Assembly: GCA_014549065.1 (NCBI GenBank)
Contig: JACDOX010000324.1
Span: 75,994 to 139,993 of the forward strand
Length of the DNA: 64,000 nucleotides
Direction: 5' to 3'
Origin: Cardinalis cardinalis
Lineage: Eukaryota > Chordata > Aves > Passeriformes > Cardinalidae
Part shown: positions 1 to 13,300 of the stretch, piece after piece
Position numbering within the stretch: position 1 is the first letter of the stretch
Layout of the letters: each line of letters begins with the position of its first letter
Notes under the pieces: model-generated
What the model saw: the letters and a program-made list of their open reading frames with translations, nothing else
Databases searched by the model: none
What the model was told of the DNA's origin: nothing
Position numbers and translations under genes: made by a program

Positions 1-133
1 GTGCCCTGCATGCAGCCAAGCTGGGCACTGGCTGTGGGCTCCTGGGCCGTGGGCAGGGATGATCAGAGCACGGTCTGATCAGAGCTGTGGTGCTGTGGCA
101 GAGCGAGTGTGCCACCTAGTGCTGCTGCATCCC

Positions 134-253
134 AGATCCACATCCCGGATCCACATCCCGGATCCACATCCTGTACCCATACCCTGGATCCACACCCCTC
201 ACCCATACCCTGGATCTGCACCCCACACCCATACCCTGGATCTGCACCCCACA
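134..253. repeat. Minisatellite downstream of HIPK1
   Basis: Two tandem patterns lie next to each other. The first is about three copies of a 13-bp unit (GATCCACATCCCG) at roughly 134-173. The second is three copies of a 26-bp unit beginning CCCATACCCTGGATC at 176, 202 and 228. The block lies about 100 bp beyond the HIPK1 polyadenylation signal. The short open frames across it are proline/histidine-rich repeat translations, not genes. Confidence 0.85.
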
Positions 254-350
254 CCATCGACCCCTCGTACTGGATACCCCCAATCCCCTCTCCCACCCCC
301 ACTTAACAGACCAAGTGACCAGATGAATAGAGTACAGAAAATTAACCCTT

Positions 351-356
351 TTTATT
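351..356 (-). terminator. HIPK1: HIPK1 polyadenylation signal
   Basis: The plus strand reads TTTATT, so the minus strand carries AATAAA. It lies about 4.0 kb downstream of the HIPK1 stop codon, which fits the long 3'UTR known for HIPK1 transcripts. Cleavage would be expected around 330-340. Inferred from the motif only. Confidence 0.6.
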
Positions 357-3105
357 GATGCATTGCAATTGTTCTACATTTTTACCATATTATGTAGAAA
401 ATACTTAAAATACAAGCTACTTTGTAAAACCAAAGACAAACATTGAATCCAAAGATAAACTATGTTTTCACAATGGACCCTTCTCCCATATAGTTAGTAT
501 TAAATTTTTAAATATCTATTTCTTTTGTTAAAATGATTTTTACATACCCNCTAAGTACATCAGCAATACAAACATAGATCAGTAATTGTCAGAAACTACC
601 TGTATCTAGCGGCTTGTAAAAAGGAAGAGCACAACCATAAAAGAAAGTTAAATTTTACACAGTAACTAGCATATCAAATACATTTAATAAAGTAGGAATT
701 CCATTGCAATATCAAGGATTCAAGCAGAAATACTAACATTACATATAATGTACTGCTACATGTAGTGAGATAGATATAGTTCAAGCTGAATCTGAAATCA
801 CACATTATATAAAGTTTAGCAACAAACAACCATGTGGACATGCGGCACCATTCAGAAGTTTAAATAAAATTAAAAAAAAGAAAGCAGGGCTGTGCCAATC
901 CTGTCATTTAGAAGCAATTTAGTTTCATGTACTAAAAGAAATTGCTGAGTCAGAGGTAAATTACTGCATCCCATCAATTAGGTGCTAAGCAGGAAAGCCT
1001 CAGGAGTTGCCTCTGCAGGGGCTATCACAGCTGCAAATACAGGTCAGGTAAGAGAAAACTGATTGAACAGCTCAAGAATCACACAGACAAACCTAGCTGG
1101 GACCACGAGCTGGCTATCAAATATTCCAAAGGTGAATCCCAAACTAGTTGTGAAGGAAATTAAAGGATGCCAATTCCTATCCAGAGATAGCAGACTTCTC
1201 TCCAAAAATGTGTAGCAGGCTCTGACAAAGAGGAGAGTCAATTCTTGAACCCAATTTGAGGCTGGATATGCAAGGGAAGAAGGGATGTATCTCCTTGGAG
1301 CAGAACACAATACACCTAAATTGGGCACCATTTACTGGGGCCAGACTGGGAGGCCCTGGCCCTGCTGGGGTGGGGTTTGCTGTGTATCACAGAGGAATTC
1401 TGGGGTATTATTTGACAGCTTGTTCCAAATGGAGCACGTTTGATTTTACCTACATCATTTCCATCTCATCCTCCCTGTTCCAACACTTCTGGGAACTCGG
1501 GCAGTGGAGGAGATGACACTGTGCTTTGGGAATACATTTGATTGGGATTAATTGTGTTCCAAGGTCCTCTAAACGGACACTACAAGCTGCTGTTTTTAAG
1601 GGAAAGTGGGCACGTTCTCAAAATTATTAGCAGATTTTGCTAGAGGTCTTTTTTTTCTTTTTCCTGTTAGTGAAGTGTTTTCCATGAAGTCCTATTTGTG
1701 AAACGGGGAGTTGGAGCTTGGTTTGCCTTTTGGTGGAAAGGCACAACTCTGTACCCAAGAGGTATCTCAAGGCAAGTACTGAACACAAGCAATGTCAAAA
1801 AAAGCAACAAAGTGCCTACAGCAACAAACAGCATCGTTTGCAGCAACGATGTGGCACAGCAAGGTTGGTTCTCTACAAACACACTGAACATCAACGGGGG
1901 CTAACGCTACCGCCCAGCTCCACAGCCCTCCGGCCTCCCTGGTCCCTCCACCTCAGGCCAGCCCAGGCTTCCTTCTAGCAGGAACGGGGCCTTGCAGAAA
2001 TGGCTCGGGCATTCCTTGCCACAGCCAGGTCAGGACTGGCCTCCTTCCCACTGGGANGGAACATAAACTGGGGTTCAAGGTTACCAAACCTCTTATTGCT
2101 GCGGTCACACGACCGCTCAAACCAGTTTACATCATCCTTTTGGACAAGATACTTTATGTGTTAGATGAGAAATAATTCCTGGTACAAGGGACCCAAGAAA
2201 ACAAAGTGTAGTCCAAAACCTGCACTGATTATCCAAAGTGAGTATTTCCTCTGAACACTAACTAGGGCTACAGCTGACAGACCTTCCCAACAACTCCACA
2301 CTAGCAGTAGCTATAAAACTTTTTAATGGTATTATGTGCTTTACAGCAGGCTCTCTTTGGTATAAATATTCTATCACCAAGCTAGCAATATTTTACACGA
2401 CACATCTGCTATTCCTGTGGGGGAAGGTAACGCTACACTAAACCTAATAAAAGTGATTGCACGTTATTTAATCACTTCTGCAATATTAGACTAAACATTC
2501 CAATGCATTCCCAGCACTACCTTATCCGAAATGCACTGACAGACACTAACAGTACATGTGCCATTTCAAGGGAAAGCTTCGAGGGGACGTCGCTTCACTG
2601 GGAACAAGAACGGAGCTGGGATGAGAGCGGTGACAGGGAGAGGGCTCTGCACCATCCTGCTGCTCTGGCTGGGGGAGCTGGGTGGGTGAATTGCTTCAAT
2701 TCGACGGGGGCTTGCTGGTCCCTCGTAAGGCAAGCTCACTGTAAACTCTAGTCACACTACATCATCATTTAAGGCACTACAATAAGGGGACACACCAAAC
2801 AACTCTTCATCACACATACCTGTGCAAAACAAATCCAAGGTATCCTTTCCTCTCGTGAAGCTCTACTCCTCTCTCAGTGCTACAGTGATGAGCTCTAACC
2901 ATTGCATTATATCACATACATTCCAACATGAATCAATTCATTTTGGTTTAAATACAAAGGATACAACACTTCCATCCCCAGGAACGTTTAAGAATTAGAC
3001 AAACACTAAGTACAGAGTTCAAGTATAATCACTACACATTTTGATTACAAAGACAGAACATTTGGGGTTAGCAGGAAGTTTTGCTTGTTATATTTTTCTA
3101 ATCAA

Positions 3106-3115
3106 TATGTACATA
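3106..3115 (-). promoter_or_regulatory. Candidate Pumilio response element
   Basis: TATGTACATA is a perfect palindrome, so TGTACATA, which fits the Pumilio consensus TGTANATA, is present in the HIPK1 sense strand. It lies within the predicted 3'UTR. A match this short could be chance in AT-rich sequence. Confidence 0.35.
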
Positions 3116-3203
3116 TTTCATTTTCTGTAAAATATTAAAACACCACCAATACAAAACTTCTAAAATAGTTTTAAATTCAGTAATAAACTTTAAAATCTGG
3201 ATA

Positions 3204-3268
3204 TTTTTTTTTCCTTTTTTCTTTTTCTTTCTCTTTTTTTGTCTTGTTTTTTCTTTTTTTTTTTCCTT
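3204..3268. repeat. Polypyrimidine (plus) / polypurine (minus) tract
   Basis: About 65 nt are almost purely T with interspersed C on the plus strand, so the HIPK1 transcript would carry an A-rich purine run here, inside its 3'UTR. This is low-complexity sequence with no coding potential. Confidence 0.85.
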
Positions 3269-4366
3269 GCAATTCCTACATGCACGTACTGTTTACAAGT
3301 CTTATTAAGAGCGCTTTAGAGTAGCTGCTGACATATCCAGGAGGATACGCTCACAGGAGTATAAAAAGCTGTACACATCAATACAGTGATGTTTCATTGT
3401 ATTTCAAATTTATCTCCCTCCTAAATGAATCACGTGAGGCAAAAACATTAAGAAAAACAGAACAAAGCAAAGCCCTGTGCTTCTGTGAAGGAATCCAGCT
3501 CCATTATAGGGCCAGCATCTAATAAGCTGNAGAAACCAAATTTTAGAGCAATGCTGCATTATTCACTCTCGACTGGAGACANCAACAACACCCTGACAGA
3601 GCTGCTGAGCTCTGTCACACAGTGAGATCCTGAATACAGTTTGAACCACTTCGAAGAATTCTGCAACGAACACAACAAAAATTCAGCTGGGTTATGGAGA
3701 ATTTTCGAGAAAACAAAGCAGACTCCAGGGTTTACAGGACTCCTGAATGTATCGTGTTGCTGGCATAAGGCAGCTGCCTCTACCAGTCCTTAAACAAAGC
3801 AGAGGAGTAAACAAAATACCTTTGACAGAAACATATGTGAAGATGTAATGGCTTTTCAGAACCAGCAATTTGTTAAAGACAAAGTGAATTACAGAACAGA
3901 TGTCAAAATATTAAATCTGATTTTAAAACTGCCCCAGCAACATAATGAGATAAACATGCACACTTTTAGTGGCAANGTGGATTTGTGCAAGCTGCTAAAA
4001 TAGAATCTGCAAATCTTTTTGTTTAAGTTACACAAGTTAAAAAAGACATCAGGATCTGTCTTCTGAGACAATGATTTGACACCCCTTTTGATTAGCACAA
4101 CAGAACAATTTTAAATAAACGTGACCATGAATTTTTTAAAAGCATCTATAAAAAGTAAGTAAAATTTTAAAAACTTAATTAGTGACCCTCGTACTGGTAA
4201 CAAAGCATGCTGCTCAGTTAGTGACTGAACTCACCAGAGACATTTGGGAACAACATACAACCAGATCAGGGAGAAACACGAACCAGGCAGTCACTCCCAG
4301 GCAAAGGTTCACCTGAAATCCTCTCCAGCCTCTCAGGCCCCTCGCAGGACAGCGCTTCACTGGCAA

Positions 4367-7300
4367 CTACAAGTAGGAGTACTGGTTGATCTTGGTGGGG
4401 CTCAGCGGGTATCCAGTGTAAATAGCAGATCCTCTGGAAGCACCAATATAGGACTGGGGAGCGAACTGGTGTTGGTACTGGGCGGGGGGGACGTTGGCAG
4501 AGGTCAGCAGGCTGGGCCCCACGCTGACAGGGACCTGGTGCACCAGGGTGCTGGGGTGGGCAGCGTAGGTGGCGTGGCGCGACGAGCCCTGCGGGGAGAA
4601 CAGGTGGGCGATGGACGTGGTGGAGCCCAGCGTGGCAGCAGTGCTGGGGGCATAAGTGTACATGTGGGGCTGGCTGGACAGGTGGGCACTGGCCGTGGCT
4701 GCTGCCAGGTGGGGATGCACTGGGCTGCTGTGCTGGAACGTGTAGGGAGCCTGAGAAATCGTTGACGTGAGGGGGGCCACGTAAGCTTGCTGCCGGCGTG
4801 GGACAGCATTGCCGTTTCTCTCCTGGGAGGCCAGCACTGTGGTTTGCTGGTTCTGCAAGGGGAGCGAGTAAATGAGGTTAGTGGTCATGCTCAGGTGAGC
4901 AAGGGGCAGCCAGAGCCCCCGATGGACACCTCCATTCCCCCCTGACACACCTACACATCCTCCCTCGCGATGCCCTCCCNCAGATCTGAGAAGGTGACTG
5001 CACTTCTACGGGGACAAAGGTGACACTTTTCCTCTGCAATGGGGCAAACTGCCACTCAGGGCTACCACAGCTGGACGAGTGAGAGCAGGTCCTAGATCTG
5101 AGCCAGAACTCCTCACACATCTACTCCTCTGCTGTTAGGAGGGTGGAAGCAGGCTGCCCTGTTCTAGCACCAGAAAACCTGTCTGGNGCCCATGGCAGAA
5201 GTGAACTGCAAGGGTAGCAACACTCCCTCTCCTCTGAGAGGGGCTGCAGTGTGACCTAGAGATCAAAAGTCCTGACACAAAATGAAGTGAAACCAATCTT
5301 CGAATTGAAACATCCAAAGATGTCGGGTGTCAATTGTTAGTTTGAGAGAGAAAGTCCAGTCTTAACCTACTNGTTGGAACTCTGTGAGGTCTAAAGAAAG
5401 GTAAAGAACTAAAGAATTTCCTCACACTTGCCTTCAAAGTTACTCTAATTCAACAGCTGGACCTTGGTGTCACCCTCCTGAGTGGCAAGGACCTGCTGTA
5501 AGTCAGGTGTGACAAGGAGAACAAAGAGAGACTATGGAGACAACCACACTTGTCCTACCCTGCACCACCCCAGAACAGAGCCAGCTCCAAAGAACTAGCA
5601 CTTGCAACTACTGATCCTCTTGCAAGCCAGCCTTCCTCCCTGCCTCAGAGGTTCCTGAAGCAGCTGTGAAGCAGCCCCAGGGCAGCAGGGGCAGGTGGGC
5701 TCACCTGGCTGAGGTTGAGGGGCTGCACGCCGTTGGTGACCACGCGGTGGGAGCGGTAGCCCGTGGGTGTGATGCAGCATCCTGACGACTGCCCGCTCAC
5801 TGAGGCCACTGGCTTGCTCTTACTGCTGCTGCTGCTGCTGCTGCTCAGGATGCCTGCAAGATGCCACAAGCTCAGTCCACTCCTCCCCTTCCCACAGCTC
5901 TAGGCACCAAACTGACTGTTTCTGTCACAGAGACTTTGCTTTAATTACGATTTCAAATGTGACTAAGAAANCATCAGGAATGGTTACAGATCTTCCTAAA
6001 TGCAGCCAAATGTAAATGAAAGGTAAATCTAGCAATGACTATGAAAACAGACNGAGGCTTTCAGAACAGCAGCTGTGAAACCTAAAGCTTGTGGAAAGTC
6101 CAGAACTGTGAGGATGAATGTGTGACAGGGACAGGAGAGCACCTGAGCCCTGGCAGAGCACCCTGAGATACCCACCTGAAGCCTGGGTGGCCACGATGCA
6201 GTCATTGAGCTGCATTTTCAGGGGTGGNACGATGATGGTGCGGGAGCTGGAGCTGTCAGCAGCAGCTCTGCTGGGCAGCTCCAGGGCCCCCCCAGTGCTC
6301 CTGAGCGAGGACAGGGGGTCTGGGGCATAGGGGCTGCTCAGGGACGAGTCCGAGTCAGGGGAGTCGTTGACGGTGACGTAGCTGATGACGTTGGATCTCT
6401 GCTTCATACCCANACTGCAGGGGGAAAAAGGACAAAATACAAATGGGAAATGTTCTAGCTTTGCTCACCAGCTTACAGATCTCCCTCTGGGATTTCACAC
6501 CCTCCCTCCTTGTCCATTAAAACTCGGATTAACTACAGGCACGACAACACAGAGATGTGTTGGGGAATATTCTGTCTTATGCAGCTCTTCTGAGCCTGCC
6601 CAGGGCTCACACACCGTGTTCCCCCCTCTCCCTGATGCATGAGCTGAGCCCAGCAGAGCCCAATGAACAGCCCAGCCCACCTGGCAGGTTTGTATTTGCT
6701 GTCCTCCTCCTCGTCAGTGTCGCTGCGGATGGTGATGACGCTGACAGGGGGGCTGGGAGTGTCGGGGATGACGATGGGCTGGTGCTGCTCCTGCACGGGG
6801 ACCAGCACGTTGGAGGAGGACGAGGTGGAGCGCAGCGGGCTGCTCCCAATCAGAGAGTACACTTGGGTGGGCACAGGCTCCAGAGATGAGCTGGGCCTGC
6901 AGGGAAAGCACAGCAGGGTTCAGCTCCAGCTCAGACAAACAGCATTAGGAACATACAAGCATGAACATGGATACATGAATAGAACCTCAGTGCACACACT
7001 CAAANAGCAAAGTGCCACAGACACAGCCAGAGGCACTCAGGGATGCTCTGAACAGAACTGAGCCACCTGAACACTGCCAGAAACTGCCACCCCTCATCCA
7101 ACACTTCTGTCACTTGCACTGCTATGGCACCAAGAGCCCAGGAGTGTAAAACCCCTCTGATCAGGACAGCAAAGCACTTGATCAACCATGTCCTTGCTCT
7201 CACTGAAATTAATATAATTTAAATCAGTGACAGCAGCACAAAGACTTTTTCCAAGACATCTTTAAATGCAATTGTAGCATAATAAAGTTACACCCTCAAT

Positions 7301-10300
7301 GCCTCCATGATCAGAAGATGGTTTATTCCCACCAAAAAAGCAACCTCCACAAACCTGTGGCTTTTCTAAGACTGGGAAAGGAAGCAATGGACTCCTTACT
7401 TGGCTGTGCTCGGTGCTGGCTGCTTGTTCTTCTTTGCTGGCACATTGCTGCTCTGCTGCTGCCTCACAACATGAGCAACCCCAACATTCAGAGGCTGTGC
7501 TGTGGCCAATGTCACGTGGTTGGTCAGCAGAGATGGCTGTTGCATGAGAGTGCTGTACTGATTTCCATGGGAATGTGCATTCCTGGAGCAGAGAAGAAAC
7601 AAGAGACCCAAATCCCATGACTACACTGCAGGAACCACGAGCCTCAGCGAGCCCCTGAGGGCAAGGGAGACATTGTGATGGATGTATTCCCACTTGGCAG
7701 GGAGCTGGAGCTCCTGCAATCCCTACCTCCAGTCAGCCAGCTGCTGGCTGCTGCCGATGGTCTCTGGGATCACGGCTGCAGGCTGGACAGAGTTGTGCAG
7801 AGCAACCCCTGGGAGCTGCTGCCAGGTGGAAGGGAGCAGGATCTGCTGGGTTCCCCCCGGCCAGGCCTGCTGCAAAACAACAAACACAGACACAAGGATC
7901 ACTAGGCTTCAGTTCCTGCAGGGGCAGGCAGAGATCTGTCCAAGCAATAAATGCACCAGGGTGGACTGTTAGCTTGCAGAGATGCAGCTCATCCTTGCAT
8001 GTTTTCCCAAGGACAAGAAAATCAGAGGAATGAGCTTCCCCAGCATTTTGCTGATCTCTTTTGTCACTGCTGTCACCTGGAGAAAACAGTGTTTATATCA
8101 TGCTGCACATGCAGCCAGGTATTGCACTGCCAGGTGCAGCAGCAGTGCTTGGGACTCTTCCTGAATGTAAACTCACATCACTGTTCTGCTGAAAGGACCC
8201 AAAATNTGAAACCAATTTGGTCCTTTCTGCTTTTCTGCCTTGCAGGGCTCACAAGAACTGAGATGGTGTCATTATTGTGGAAATTCACCCACCTCAGCTG
8301 AAGCATTTAAGAAAAGCCACATTGAGAGATAATTTGGTTACACGAAGGCAGGTTCAATTCATTAATATTATCACTGTTCCAAATAAATTTGACAGCATAA
8401 TATTTTCATGATTTTGACAATATATGGCTTTCTGTCCTGCAGCTTAAACTGCAAAACCTGTTGTTTCAAATTCNGTATTTCTGCAAGTAACAGATCCACT
8501 TAGTACAAATAAATACCAGTTCCGAACAAGAAGCCTTCAAAGCAGAGAGCTGCTAAAACCTCTGCCAACATAAGCGGAATAATAATAATAACAATAACAT
8601 TGAAAAAATAAAAAATAAAAAGAGAAATATGTTAAAAGTCACACCATGCGTCTTTCCAAAAGCCAACACCTGCACAAGACAAAGCAGAGAGTTTAATACA
8701 GCAAGATATAAATTCCCAATGAGAGGCAGAAATCGGGCCTTCCAAGCGACGAACTGTTTTGACAGAGGAAGGACAAAAATATGCAAAGCTTAGCAAATGG
8801 CTAATGCAAACTCAGGGGAAGCAGCAAGGGAGAAGTGTTGGAAGCACTAAAGGTGAGCAAATTCACGCCAAAGGCTCCCAGAATCCAAACAGAACTAGTA
8901 AAGTCCTCCAGAGAAACTCAGAATGCAGGCTCAGAGTCTGGAGACAGCCGGCTCTGATCTCCACTGCTGTACAGGGGAGCTGAACCTCAAGTCCACTGCA
9001 CACACACAGCAGAACAGAATTTGCCTGTTGAATCAAAGCCCAAATACACTTTGGAAAACATCACTAACAACTCACTTGTGTCCCAAGCTCTGCTATAGTC
9101 ACCCCTTGCTGTTTTTGGAGCCCAGATTGCAGCCTTTCAGCAATCAAAATTCAACAGGAGGAAAGAAGAAGCACCCCTGGGTCTGTTTAGCTCAGAGCTG
9201 TGACCAGGAGAACCCCACTCTCCTGCCTTCCCACCCCCAGAACCAGGGAGCAGCTCACTTGGTTCACAAGAACTCAAATGAGTGGGTTTAAATTTCAGGA
9301 CAGGTATGACTCGAGCAAACCCCACTTCAGCAGAGGTCTCCCTCTCGGAAGAAAATGACATTCAAACTACCACTTTAAAGCCACAAGAAACAACATGGTT
9401 CACACAATGGAATGTGCTTTGAAGGACATGTGAGGATACCAGCACTTCAGTGCACTGCAATGTTTTCATAAGCTTCACTGATCTGATTCTGGAGTTTTAC
9501 AATGACTTCTTTGTGGCACTTGCAAAGTTGTTCTGATGNAGGTGCCAGAATACAGAAGAGGACAATTTTGCAAACGTACATTTCTTAAAGGTGCGTTCAT
9601 NCCTTTCCCCCATCCTTTTTTAAAATTGTTCCAAATGACCTAAAAGCTAGCTATTGCCATTTTGGATACTAGAGCTCACCTTTAATTTCAACCAAGAAAT
9701 ACATATCAACTGAAAGTACTGTGAGGAACAGAATCTTTATCTGGATGAAGCAAGCTACGTGCGATTGGCTATAAATAACAAAAGGCCAGAAAATTATTGT
9801 CAATGTTCAAGAGAGGTTAAGAGAAATCAACTGCTAGAGCAATACATTAAAGGATTTGCTGTCATTAGGGATTTTAGCCTGTGCTTAATGATCTGAAACA
9901 TTTCTCCATACAAAGCAGCTTTACACGTGTTGCAAACAATATATGGAGCTAACTTGCCAAGTAGGTCAAATTCTGGCCATCCAGGTACCTGTAGCAGAGT
10001 CAAGCTAAAGACTGATTCCTTTGTATTCCACAATCAAAAGGCAAAGATAGGAGAGTAAGTGAAGAACAAGAATGATTACAACTCTTCTAGGGTCTAGTTT
10101 AGAAGAGCTTTCAATACTAGGCTAGCAAAGGTAATAGTCAATGGATCTGGATTCTTTACAGAGCCACACTAAACGTCAGAGTCAGACAGTGCTTCAGCAA
10201 TGTTGGGGAGGAAAACAACAAGACATTAAGATGTAGCAAGAACACAGCCACAAGATGGCACATGCTTCCATGCCCTCTGCAAGTCTAAGTTAAAACAAAA

Positions 10301-13300
10301 ACTCAGTTAGTGAACACAATCAAGGGAGGCAATTACCAGTACTGCAGCCGTCTGTTCGACCAGCGCCGGCCGGCCGGCTGCGCAGTTCAGGGTAAAGGGC
10401 ACCGCATACTGCGGCGTGATGGTGGCTACTTGAGGATGAAGAGTTGCTACCATTAGTGGTGTACAGCTTCCCTGAAATGTAGATCAGGCAGTGAGTGAAA
10501 CACACGAGCTGAGGCAGGTCAGTGCAGGTCAGTGCGCTGGGCAGGGCCGGGCGCGGAGGGAAGGGACGCACCGACACCGACACCAGCACCAACACCCAGA
10601 GCCTGCACTGCTCCACAGGCACCTCCAGGGCCCCCAGGAGAGCACGAGGAACTGGCAATCTCCAGTCCAGGGACACAGTTTAACAGTCAAAACAAGTNGG
10701 GGAAAAATTTGGGGACAGGACCTCTCCGATGACACAGTTCAAAAGTCCAAATGAGCTGGGGAAAAATTTGGGGAGGGGANGTCTCTCTGATGACACATTT
10801 CAAAAGTCAAAGTGAGTTCAGCTACTGGCACTTTACTGGGTCCCACAGGGCAAGTGACAGCCACGCTGCACTAGCCATGGCACAGTGCACCCCAGGCAGC
10901 TCCCTGCACTTGCTGTCAGACCTTCAAATCCACACACAGAACTCTTGGGAAAAGGTAAACTATGGGATTTCATGGAAGGCACAGCAGGTCTTTGGTGTCA
11001 CGAAAGAGCAAAGTTATCCGTGATGAAACCATCCAGACACGTATTAGTCCATCAAATGTCTAATTTAAATTAGATTCTTGGTGTACAATTTGCACTCTTG
11101 GATTCAGGTGGGCCCGCAAGTGGATTCTGCTTTTTGGATACTGTGACCTGTATCATTAATGCTAAAGAAACCAGCAATCACAGAATGCCACCTAAACATT
11201 TGGACTGAACAAACTAAAAATTACTCCTCTACAAGATCTGTAAGTGCAATATGCTGCCTGAAAAGTAAAACTAACAGAGTACGTGTTAATGCCAGCAGAA
11301 ACTAAAACTATGCAAATAAATAAAAACGCACTTAATTATAAAGGCAACTACAAATTTTCAGTGAATAAAACTTGTAAATCACCAGGCACTTATTGTACAT
11401 TAAAGGATTACTTTTTGGAANTTAAAATTGCTTTAATTTATGACACAGTACTAATATTTAAAACAGCATTTTTAGAATGATTTGTGAATTTTGGTATTGT
11501 ATGTTGCTTAAACTGCAAACTGCAGAAATAGNTATGTCATTGCTACACAATAATTCACACTAAGACTGTAACTAGCTGAGGATTCAGAAATAATTTTTTT
11601 GATTTAAAGATGAAATTTTAGCATGAGTAATCTGTGTTGTCACCTCTGTTTACCGGGATCTCACTTCTCACAGCAATGATTTCTCCTGCCACGTTTTTAA
11701 AGTGTAGGCAAAAATGACCAGCACTGCCTTACAGGCACTGTCCATGCCTGAAAAACACAGCCTGTTTTTAGCAGCTGAAAACCACATATTTATTCCCATT
11801 ATTAAATCAAACTCCTAAAACCAGGGAGCCACATGACATAAAATAGTTCAGACTTTAAATATTCCAGAAAAACAAAACAAAACGAGAAAATACTGTCTTA
11901 GAAGTGACCTGCATTTAACCTTTCAGGGTGTCCTGAGAACCCCCTGCACTCAGGCAGGCTCTCCTGGATGGTGGAATTGCANTTGAGCTACGAGGGGTTT
12001 GGGGTGGTTTTTTTACCTGTGTGAGAACTCCAGACTGGATNTGCAGTGGCTGTGCTGCAGGTGCTTGTGGCACAATTGGGACAGCATTTTCCATCCTGAC
12101 TGGGAACCCAGAATGCTTTGTAGTTGCCTGAAGTCCAGCTGTGGAGGACAAGACACATCACTNAGCTGCTGCACTATTCTTTCATTTGTTTCCAAAAATC
12201 AAATTCCTACTAGGTAAGGGCAGAGAATAGGGTGGGATTAAGGGATAGAAAAGCTTTGACAAAATCCCAGCTGAAAGTAAAACACCAGCTGAACATCAAC
12301 TTCTGCACCCTGGGATCCTGCAGGGCCANGATGGACAGCTCAGCTCTGGGGAGTCTGGTTTGCAGAAACAGTGCCACAGACTCCAATTCCAACTTGCTTG
12401 AGACAAGTTTGAAGTTCAAGCCTTACACCATCAGTTCCCATGTCACAAATAACCCTCCAGACTAAGACAATCCAGGAATCAGCATACCTACAGAACCCTG
12501 AGGATGAACAGAGGCATGAACAGAGCTGCCTGTGCTGAGCTCACTGACCCACAACCTGTGACAATCTGCAGGTGGCAAAAACCTGCATCAGGGCTGTGAA
12601 CTGAGGCTCAAACACCAGATATTTACTGTTGAGATAACAAACACAGCAACACACACTGATTTTCAGGCAGGTCTGGCTCCTCTGTTCCCTGCTTTCTGCG
12701 GAATGCTGCTGTGTTCAGTTTGGGGGGAAAAACTGGTTGAGCAACCAGCTGGAGCCTGCAAGCCAGGCAGGCAAGGTCCTGTCACCTGTTCCAGCACGAC
12801 CTGGAAGGGGATCAAGCTGCCTGCACATGTCTGACCTGGTTCTGCACCTCCATCTGATGCAAGAGCCCCGTGTGACACCCACAGAGAGCTCTGCTCTAGC
12901 CAGGCTTTTCTCAGCTTGGTCCAAATCACAACTTCTCCTGCCTTAACTGGCTGAAACCTCAGCATCACACAAAGGGTTCNTGGCTTACTTTGAAAAGCAG
13001 GGGGACAAACAATGAAGGTCTGCTGGAAGGGGTCTGTCTGTGTGCAGATCTGGGTGGTTCCAGGCTGCAGGGAAACACTCTGCTGAGCCACTCCTGCCAC
13101 TGGGGCTGCAGAGGAGGGGTACAGGGCAGACTGGTAGTTGAGCAGGGAGACGTCTGAGTTGGCCAGGGAAAGAGTAGCAGCAGCAGTGGAATTGGAAGCC
13201 AACACACTGGCCTAGAAAAACAAACAAAAAATCACTTATCTCCTGTAATTTTATCTCTCCTTGTTATAAAACAAACAACAGGAACCATCAATATAAAACT

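Larger units (their letters stand above)
340..4366 (-). other. HIPK1: HIPK1 3' untranslated region
   Basis: This AT-rich stretch follows the HIPK1 stop codon and contains no supported coding exon on either strand and no CR1 copy, unlike most other non-coding stretches of comparable length here. It ends at an AATAAA signal on the minus strand. It contains a long homopolymer-like A/G tract (minus strand, 3204-3268) and a palindromic Pumilio-type site (3106-3115). The extent is inferred from the signal position; no transcript data were available. Confidence 0.65.
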
